Below, in pieces: positions 57,688-64,000 of a stretch of DNA of 64,000 nt. Positions within the stretch are counted from its first letter, which is position 1; each line of letters begins with the position of its first letter. A model generated the notes under the pieces. It made no database searches. It was given only the letters and a program-made list of their open reading frames with translations, and had not been told where the DNA came from. The DNA is from Nematostella vectensis (taxonomy: Eukaryota > Cnidaria > Anthozoa > Actiniaria > Edwardsiidae). The DNA is taken from contig NC_064034.1 in assembly GCF_932526225.1 (NCBI RefSeq), positions 6,122,001-6,186,000 on the forward strand, in the 5' to 3' direction. The position numbers and the translations under genes were made by a program.

Positions 57688-57832
57688 CTGCAAAAAAGGA
57701 TAAAAACTTACCAAAATGCTGCCATTGAGCAGGGCGACTAAACTGTCCTGTACGTACAGCACTAGTCATAAAGGCCAATGGCCAAACGCCTTTGACTCCC
57801 CTCAACAAGCTCCTGAAGTCCTCTCAACCTAC

Positions 57833-57931
57833 CTGTATCAAGGCTATTTTGGTGAGGTTTTCAGGTGAATCCATTGCAACACGCGCAGATGGCCAGGTGT
57901 AGATAAATCTTGGGTCAAAAGAGCGTCCACA
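57833..57931 (-). CDS. MCC-beta-like exon J, GGEQAANVL motif lost
   Basis: 99 nt, TCTCTAG|TGTGGA to CAG|GTAGGT. CGRSFDPRFIYTWPSARVAM is conserved, then DSPENLTKIAL stands where the family has GGEQAANVLA. Confidence 0.85.
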
Positions 57932-58403
57932 CTAGAGATATTCAAGCAATTTGATATTATGGTTGACGTCTAGGCATCTTATATGTTTATACAGTACTTC
58001 TGCTTTAACTTGATATCAACAATCACCAGATAGATCAGATAGAGTCCAACATTAAGAGGGATTCTAATCCCTAGCCAGAGTTCATTGGTTGTCCATGTAT
58101 TCTCTCGCATTAGGATACTTCACCTCGGGTCTAATACAATCAAATGCATAATTGTTTTGACAAGGGTTTATTGAATAATCAATAGCGAAAAAGATGGCTG
58201 AGAAAATACAGTACTCTCATTAACAGCTTCACATACCTCAAAATGTATTATGTATTTTGAAATAAGAAAATTATAAAGTTAAAAAGCCACATATTAAGGG
58301 CCCTTGTACGTTAAATGTCTCTTCAAGCCCCTAGCTAGGGAAATTAGAACAGAAAGGGCTCGAGATATTCAATTAATAATTATTAATAATTAGTAACACC
58401 AAC

Positions 58404-58460
58404 CATGGCAAAAGATTCTGGTCCATAGCTTCCTCCCATGATAATTGTAAACTTAGGAAC
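58404..58460 (-). CDS. MCC-beta-like exon I
   Basis: 57 nt, TTTCAG|GTTCCT to ATG|GTTGGT. It encodes VPKFTIIMGGSYGPESFAM; the family usually has GAGNYGM here. Confidence 0.85.
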
Positions 58461-58775
58461 CTGAAAAGAAAATTCACTGATACTATATTACTGGGTTTTG
58501 CCTCAGAGCCATCCTTTCCTCCCTTCCCCCTCCAAATAAGGCAAGAAAACGACTCCCATCCAACCCCCAACATCCGTAATTTGCATGTGCTTTATTCAAA
58601 GAACTGCTGCTGCATTTGATGGCACAAAAAACTTGTTAAAATGTTATAAGTTAATGAGTACCTCTATGAAAAACTACCCCTGGATCTGTCTGATTTTCAA
58701 AAAAAAGCATAACAAGCCAAATGTGTCCTCTATTTGCTGGCAGGGGCAGTTAAGCAACAGTTGTGAGAACAGTAC

Positions 58776-58928
58776 CTGGGCACAAGCAACAGAGTGGATC
58801 ATTTTGGCCATGTCCTTAATAAGCTGTCCCGCAGCATCTGCTGTCAAGGGTCTCTGTGGACTTGTGGTGTTTTGCAAGAACACAAGAGGCACATCACGCT
58901 GGCAGCACAGCCCTATAAAGTGTGCGCC
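58776..58928 (-). CDS. MCC-beta-like exon H, altered catalytic loop
   Basis: 153 nt, TTTCAG|GGCGCA to CAG|GTACTG. GAHFIGLCCQRDVPLVFLQN is conserved; the expected ITGFMVG is TTSPQRPL. AKMIHSVACAQ at the end is conserved. Confidence 0.9.
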
Positions 58929-59003
58929 CTGAAAGAAGTGTATATACTATCAATCATCTATAGCCAGTCATAATTGCTATAGAAGGATTAAATATTCATG
59001 TAC

Positions 59004-59061
59004 CTTTAGAGCTGATTGTGAAGTAACAGACCCATTATTTGCAACCACACCAACTACATTT
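59004..59061 (-). CDS. MCC-beta-like exon G
   Basis: 58 nt, GAACAG|AAATGT to AAG|GTACAT. It encodes NVVGVVANNGSVTSQSALK, conserved VANNG. Confidence 0.9.
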
Positions 59062-59378
59062 CTGTTCATAAGAAAATCGTATTTTCAGTTGTACGTACAA
59101 CTACCAGTAATTCTTAAATGCAACACTGGTAAAGTTGTAAAATCAAAGACCAACTATATTGATCATAAGCTGTGTTCCATGGTCTGAAGTCAGCTCCATA
59201 GCCACGATTTTAAGGAGGTTTTACGAGACCACAGGCACAACTGATTTTCCAAGGCCCATGTGTTTACATATGTGATAAAATGCAAAAAAAAAATATTGGT
59301 GTACAGTTAATGATAGTGAATAGGGTAGCATAAGTAGTTAGGGAAGTAATTGAGTAAAAGCTTAAAATATTCCCTTAC

Positions 59379-59470
59379 CCATAAATATGTGCAAAACCAC
59401 AAACAAGCTCTGGTCCATATTTTGCTTTGAATTCCTGAAAACGACTCCCATCTACAATACGTGATATGAT
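59379..59470 (-). CDS. MCC-beta-like exon F
   Basis: 92 nt, ATTTAG|ATCATA to TGG|GTAAGG. It encodes [20 protein letters not shown] and [11 protein letters not shown], conserved. Confidence 0.9.
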
Positions 59471-59561
59471 CTAAATGTAAAAAAAAATGTTTTAATTAAT
59501 GAAGTTAAAAAAACGCTTGGTTCATTTAAGGACAAAAAGAGATTGATAAATGGTAAATTGG

Positions 59562-60432
59562 TACAACAAAACCTGGCAAATGGGTCTGCAATACCTGGTC
59601 AATTGGTGACAAATTACCTGGTTAAATGGGTCTACTAACACTACCTGGTTAAATGGTTCTAGAGTACCTGGTTAATTGGAATACAATACCTGGTAAATTG
59701 GTCTGCAATACCTGGTCAATTGGTATAAAATACCTGGTAAATTGGTATACAATACCTGGTAAATTGGTACTACAATACCTGGTCAATTGGTATACAATAC
59801 CTGGTAAATTGGTATACAATACCTGGTAAATTGGTATACAATACCAGGTAAATTGGTATACAATACCTGGTGAATTGGTATACAATACCTGGTAAATTGG
59901 TATACAATACCTGGTAAATTGGTATACAATACCTGGTAAATTGGTATACAATACCTGGTAAATTTGTATACAATACCTGGTCAATTGGTATACAATACAT
60001 GGTGAATTGGTATACAATACCTGGTAAATTGGTATACAATACCTGGTAAATGGATACTACAATACCTGGTCAATTGGTATACAATACCTGGTCAATTGGT
60101 ATACAATACCTGGTAAATTGGTATACAATACCTGGTGAATTGGTATACAATACCTGGTAAATTGGTACTACAATACCTGGTAAATTGGTATACAATACCT
60201 GGTAAATTGGTATACAATACCTGGTAAATTGGTATACAATACCTGGTGGATTGGTATACAATACCTGGTAAATTGGTATACAATACCTGGTAAATTGGTA
60301 CTACAATACCTGGTAAATTGGTATACAATACCTGGTCAATTGGTATACAATACCTGGTCAATTGGTATACAATACATGGTAAATTGGTACTACAATACCT
60401 GGTAAATTGGTATACAATACCTGGTAAATTGG
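59562..60432. repeat. 22-bp minisatellite made of an exon-donor junction, about 40 copies
   Basis: Read on the minus strand, the unit is TACCAATTTACCAGGTATTG plus TA; some units are 23 bp. The copy at 60421-60433 is the real exon E end (CCAATTTACCAG) and its donor (GTATTG). Units decay at the far end (59560-59700). Every unit therefore carries CAG|GTATTG, usable as a donor and possibly as an acceptor. Confidence 0.9.
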
Positions 60433-60500
60433 TAGGATTTCTTTATCAAATTGAGAAAGGGCCACTAAGTCATCACTTTGGTAGAGAGGGGGCTCTATGT
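60421..60500 (-). CDS. MCC-beta-like exon E, donor amplified into a minisatellite
   Basis: 80 nt, TTTTAG|ACATAG to ACCAG|GTATTG. It encodes IEPPLYQSDDLVALSQFDK then EILPIYQ. The family's EPLYPxxELYG phrase is recognisable only at its start. The last 12 coding bases and the donor form the repeat unit that follows. Confidence 0.75.
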
Positions 60501-60577
60501 CTAAAAAAGAATTCATTTCATACAGTCAGTGTCTAAAAATAAATAATCCTATTTATCAAATTTATGTTTTTCATTAC

Positions 60578-60690
60578 ATGATGGTGAAGGGGCAGGTAAT
60601 TCCTTCCTGTTTAGACTTGCCACTATTTGACGAGTCATCTCTAAGGAACTCTTTTCATCAGTAGCAAAGTGATCTGTACATCCACTAACA
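60578..60690 (-). CDS. MCC-beta-like exon D
   Basis: 113 nt, TTCTAG|TGTTAG to TCAT|GTAATG. It encodes VSGCTDHFATDEKSSLEM, then TRQIVASLNR. The 1.9-kb intron before it holds a transposon-like insertion. Confidence 0.85.
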
Positions 60691-61139
60691 CTAGAAGACA
60701 AGAGAAAGATTAATCAGGATCATGAAATATTATTGGAATTCATGAACAAATAAACTTATGTGTCCTCTTCTACCTCTTAGTAATTAATAACATAAGAGAC
60801 CGGCCGTTCATTTTTTATCAGGGAGGGAGGGCTGTTGGAAATTAGGGGGGTCACCTAAAAAAATACAGGGGAAAAGGGGGGGGCATCCCAAAAAATACAC
60901 AGAAAAAAGGTGGTCACACGAAATATTACAGCTATTTTTGGGACAAAAATTAGTCCTAATACAATACATTTAATTTCTCAACTGTTCTAGACTGTGCTTT
61001 TGAGGAATAACTCTGCCGTGAGCTTTTGTGATGGCTTCTTATATTTAGATAGAACAAAACAAAGTTTAAAAAACAGTCGTCAGTGTATGTGCACTGTCTC
61101 AACTCAAACAGAATACTCTTCACTGGGATTCTCATGAAC

Positions 61140-61432
61140 CCTCTATTGCTGCCCTCGCCATCCTCATCGCTATCATCGCCATCCCCATTTGCCTCCCCTT
61201 GCCACCCTCATCGCCATCCTCACTGCCTCCCCTTGCCACCCTCATCGCCATGCTCACTGCCTCCCCTTGCCACCCTCATCGCCATCCCCATTTGCCTCCC
61301 CTTGCCACCCTCATTGCCATCTCCATTTGCCTCCCCTTGCCACCCTCATCGCCATCCTCACTGCCTCCACTTGCCACCCTCATCGCCATCCTCACTCCCT
61401 CCACTTGCTATCCTCATCGCTATCCTCATCCA
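61140..61432. repeat. Tandem repeat rich in CTCATCGCCATCC
   Basis: Seven or eight units of about 33-36 bp with CCTCCCCTTGCCACCCTCAT; frames through it are low-complexity and not believable genes. Confidence 0.85.
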
Positions 61433-61697
61433 GGGGCGTAAGCAGGATTTTAACAAGTTGCAGTCAAAGCATTCAGAAGCATTCAGAAGGTGTGGCCCCT
61501 CACCCGCATCCCGTAAATATTTCATAGATCCCACTTTTGGGTTTGAAATTGGTGTCAATGCGTCACAATTTTGAAAATATTACATGATCCTCTGTCATCC
61601 TTGATCTGAAATAGGACCTCAGTTGCGCATGTCACTGAGCGACATAACAATGCTTTGCACCCATCGGCTTTCTCAATTATTTTCTTCTCCAACACTA

Positions 61698-61904
61698 TTA
61701 AGTCATATTGTCGGGATCGCTCAACAACAAATTTTCTTTCTCCAGGGTTTCACATTTTTTGTAGGCTTCATTCATGATCTTCATGTAATATTTTGCTCCT
61801 TCTTCAGTCGGATTGGCAATATATCCGAGATGCTCTCTTTGAAGCTTCTCTGGAATACTTGTATCAGATGTTGGATCTTTTGTACAAGGAGAAGTGCCAT
61901 ACAT
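61698..61904 (-). CDS. Orphan 68-codon frame inside the insertion
   Basis: A clean reading frame with balanced composition (CTKDPTSDTSIPEKLQREHL, YIANPTEEGAKYYMKIMNEA). It looks more like a true exon or a captured gene fragment than chance, but I do not recognise it and see no matching neighbouring exon. Confidence 0.35.
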   Translation of the reverse strand: MYGTSPCTKDPTSDTSIPEKLQREHLGYIANPTEEGAKYYMKIMNEAYKKCETLEKENLLLSDPDNMT

Positions 61905-62578
61905 TTATTATTTTCCTGTTGATATTATTACATTTGCTTGGTTTATTACCCGGGCTACCGGGCTACCTGTGTTATGACCAGGCTACCTGTGTAAGGAGTA
62001 TATTATAGGATGTTCGTTCGTTGTAAAGCAAATGGTCGAGACATGTAATAAACAGTTGTGTTTACAAATGCTATACTTGGAATTTATATAATGTTAATAC
62101 TCAATTAAAGGAGAAGAGAAACCGAGATTGTGAAACATATGGACAACAGACAAGGTGCATGTGAAAAAATTCATGGGATTGGGGGGGGGGGGGGCACTCA
62201 GAAAAATACAGAGGTTGTGGGGTGGGTCACCTAAAAAAATACTGAGCTTCTAAAATTTCCACCAGCCCCCCCCCCCTCCCTGATAAAAAATAACGGTCCC
62301 TAACAATGGAAATAATTGAGTACTAGACTTGATGTTTACAGTGCTGTAGTTGTTATTTTTTATCATTTCTTGTCAAAAGCCTTGAGATTGTGTTACAACT
62401 GTGGATGACATTTAATCAATTATTCAGCACTTAAAGAATTGACACCTGTGCTTACACATCAATCATGTTGAATAAATCGAATTACCCAATCAAAAGATTA
62501 TCTAATCTGCTGGCTACAGTCTCTTGCTACTTAAATTACTGGCCAATATTTAATACATGACCACTGCAGCTTTCAAAC

Positions 62579-62637
62579 CTTGAGTGAAGGAGTCCACCAC
62601 CTAAGTCTTCTGCTGATACAATCTCTCCTGTGGCTGC
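62579..62637 (-). CDS. MCC-beta-like exon C
   Basis: 59 nt, TTGCAG|GCAGCC to CAAG|GTTTGA. It encodes AATGEIVSAEDLGGGLLHS. Confidence 0.9.
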
Positions 62638-63079
62638 CTGCAAAAATTTAAAAATTCAAACATTCATGTTGTTACATACTCAGAGACTTAAAAGGGGCAG
62701 TGTCAATAAAAATGGTTTAGAGTAAATATTTTGTATTATATTAACAAGTCATTGACAGCTTAAAGTTCAACTTTTTGTAGACAATTTAAAGCCTACTAAC
62801 AATCAACACTGACTCCAGACATGTGCAGTACCATGACCCTGCCCCTTTAAAGCAGCTATTTGAATTGTTGATTGTTAAAATTTGGGGCATGCTATTTAAA
62901 TATGAAACTCTTGAGAAATACAGGAAAGCCCCTGCTGTAGATGATAAGTAGTCAAACAAAATTGATATAGCACATGCTGTATGAAACAAGTGCAATGTGA
63001 TACTGTAGCCATTATGTTTTTTTACCTTTAGAACAAGGAGTTAAAAATAGACGTAACCCAGGAGAGAAGAGAAGCATAC

Positions 63080-63199
63080 CTTGACTAATGGTGGACCACC
63101 CAGAAATATGGTTCCTATCTTGTCTATGATGACAGTTTCTTCTGCCATTGTTGGAACATAGGCAGCCCCGGCAGTACATGAACCACACACCACACAGAC
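63080..63199 (-). CDS. MCC-beta-like exon B
   Basis: 120 nt, ATTAAG|GTCTGT to [25 protein letters not shown] and [12 protein letters not shown] are strongly conserved carboxyltransferase signatures. Confidence 0.9.
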
Positions 63200-63776
63200 C
63201 TTAATAGTAAAATTAGGACAAACAATTTTCAACACCAACATCTGCCCTTAAAAATCTTATGGACAGCAGTAGGTCTTTTGAATACGTTTAAAACATTGAA
63301 AATTGGTGATATTTTTTGTAAATAGTGGTTGAGCCTAAAAAAGAGTATTTCTGTTATTCATGTGGATGGTCCTGCGATAAGACACAAAATCTTATCAGCA
63401 CATTAATGTAGTAATGTAGTAGAGGAAAGACTCTATTCCCCTTTTTTTTCTGTAAAACTGAATTCTGACATTTCTGATAGTAAAAAAGCAAACAAATGTT
63501 ATTGGAAGTGTAACTGGTTGATGACCATAAACCTACTTGAGAACCAGTTTTCATGGGGTAATCCTGGTTTTTTTTATTCTCTCTTTTTACTACTGGAGAA
63601 AAAAACTTTCCATATATTTACTGTAATCTCCCCTGTAAATTAGTTGATATTTTGTATTTTCTCCTGCTTTTTTTTATCTCTAAGGGGTGGCAGGTATGGA
63701 ATTGTATACTTTTCCATATATCGTTTTTTTAACGAAAATCAAAACAGTACACACAGTACACAAAAACAGTACACAC

Positions 63777-63851
63777 CACTGGGACTCCACAGGAAGACAT
63801 GACTGCCTCATTATAAAATGTTCTCCCTCCTGTTTCCGGAAAAATTTCAGC
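63777..63851 (-). CDS. MCC-beta-like exon A
   Basis: 75 nt, CCCCAG|GCTGAA to GTG|GTGTGT. It encodes AEIFPETGGRTFYNEAVMSS then CGVPV, the segment before the acyl-CoA-binding GSCTAG motif. Confidence 0.85.
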
Positions 63852-64000
63852 CTGGGGATAAAAATTTATTTGTGATTTTAGTACTACAATATGAACCTCC
63901 ACAAAGAAGACAAAGGAAGAGTAAGACATTTCTTAATTTTCATATAAAGTACAGCATGATGTATATCCTTAATATTAAATGTGTAGGAGTAGAACTAAGA

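Larger units (their letters stand above)
60797..62303. mobile_element. Transposon-like insertion with imperfect inverted ends in a carboxylase intron
   Basis: Left end GACCG...TTCATTTTTTATCAGGGAGGG and right end CCCTCCCTGATAAAAAATAACGGTCCC are inverted copies, and GCTG..GGAAATT continues the match. TCACCTAAAAAAATAC occurs in the same orientation near both ends. Inside: a CTCATCGCCATCC tandem repeat and an orphan open frame. No clear target duplication. Confidence 0.65.
56469..63851 (-). other. MCCC2-like: Gene (3' part): methylcrotonoyl-CoA carboxylase beta-like carboxyltransferase
   Basis: Thirteen exons, 1125 nt, 374 residues plus stop, all phases consistent; the 5' exons lie beyond 64000. 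The family forms the carboxyltransferase half of mitochondrial biotin-dependent methylcrotonoyl-CoA carboxylase (leucine breakdown). Conserved here: [85 protein letters not shown] and the C-terminal GVFRM. Not conserved: the GFMVG-type loop after FLQN reads TTSPQRPL, and the GGEQAANVL stretch reads DSPENLTKIAL. It may be a divergent paralog with altered or lost activity. The middle of the protein is also divergent. Confidence 0.85.

Noticed and set aside
59649-60361. Several minus-strand frames with IVYQFTRYCIPIYQVLY
   Set aside because: Translations of the 22-bp minisatellite; only its first unit (60421-60433) is coding, as the end of exon E.
61083-61574. 163-codon plus-strand frame
   Set aside because: Made of the CTCATCGCCATCC tandem repeat; low complexity, other frames are equally open.

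Overview
The window is animal nuclear DNA: AT-rich, intron-rich, full of short inverted-repeat elements and minisatellites, with multi-exon extracellular-domain genes and a Ty3/gypsy retroelement. The domain set (FN3 arrays with TSP1, a PA14-like fold, discoidin domains and a channel pore) and the compact 0.5-1 kb introns suggest a non-bilaterian animal, most likely an anthozoan cnidarian. That placement is inference; no marker here fixes the species.

Layout. (1) 1-4250, minus strand: a GC-rich, intronless, broken replicon of viral or plasmid type. It carries a family-B DNA-polymerase-like region, a superfamily 1 helicase and an HNH nuclease domain, split by two frame changes and one in-frame stop. 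(2) 5565-7130, minus: three exons of a gene with two F5/8 type C (discoidin) domains; the last half-domain is missing from the window. (3) 12222-43566, minus: one gene that I could assemble as 30 exons whose splice phases all agree, giving about 2259 residues. It encodes a signal-anchor, a short N-terminal region, a PA14-like domain, a TSP1 repeat, a cysteine-rich region, fourteen FN3 domains, and then a channel module arranged like an ionotropic glutamate receptor (S1-M1-P-M2-S2-M3) but with the potassium-channel filter TVGYGD. This is the most remarkable object here. (4) 36829-41351, inside intron 2 of that gene: a young, intact Ty3/gypsy element with 145-bp LTRs, inserted into a 30-bp minisatellite with a CCATT target duplication. 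(5) 43567-50938: intergenic, with several inverted-repeat elements. (6) 50939-52737, plus: an unrecognised Ser/Pro-rich protein whose 3' end runs into a 38-bp minisatellite. (7) 53500-56468: intergenic, with three inverted-repeat elements. (8) 56469-63851, minus: the last 13 exons of a carboxyltransferase of the methylcrotonoyl-CoA carboxylase beta family that has lost two signature motifs; its exon 5 donor site has been amplified into a 22-bp minisatellite of about 40 copies.

The genes do not form a pathway. The channel gene would act at the cell surface, coupling an extracellular adhesion or ligand-binding stalk to potassium flux. The carboxylase-like protein would be mitochondrial if it keeps the family's usual location. 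All exon models are read by eye from open frames, splice sites, phase agreement and family motifs; no alignment or search was run.
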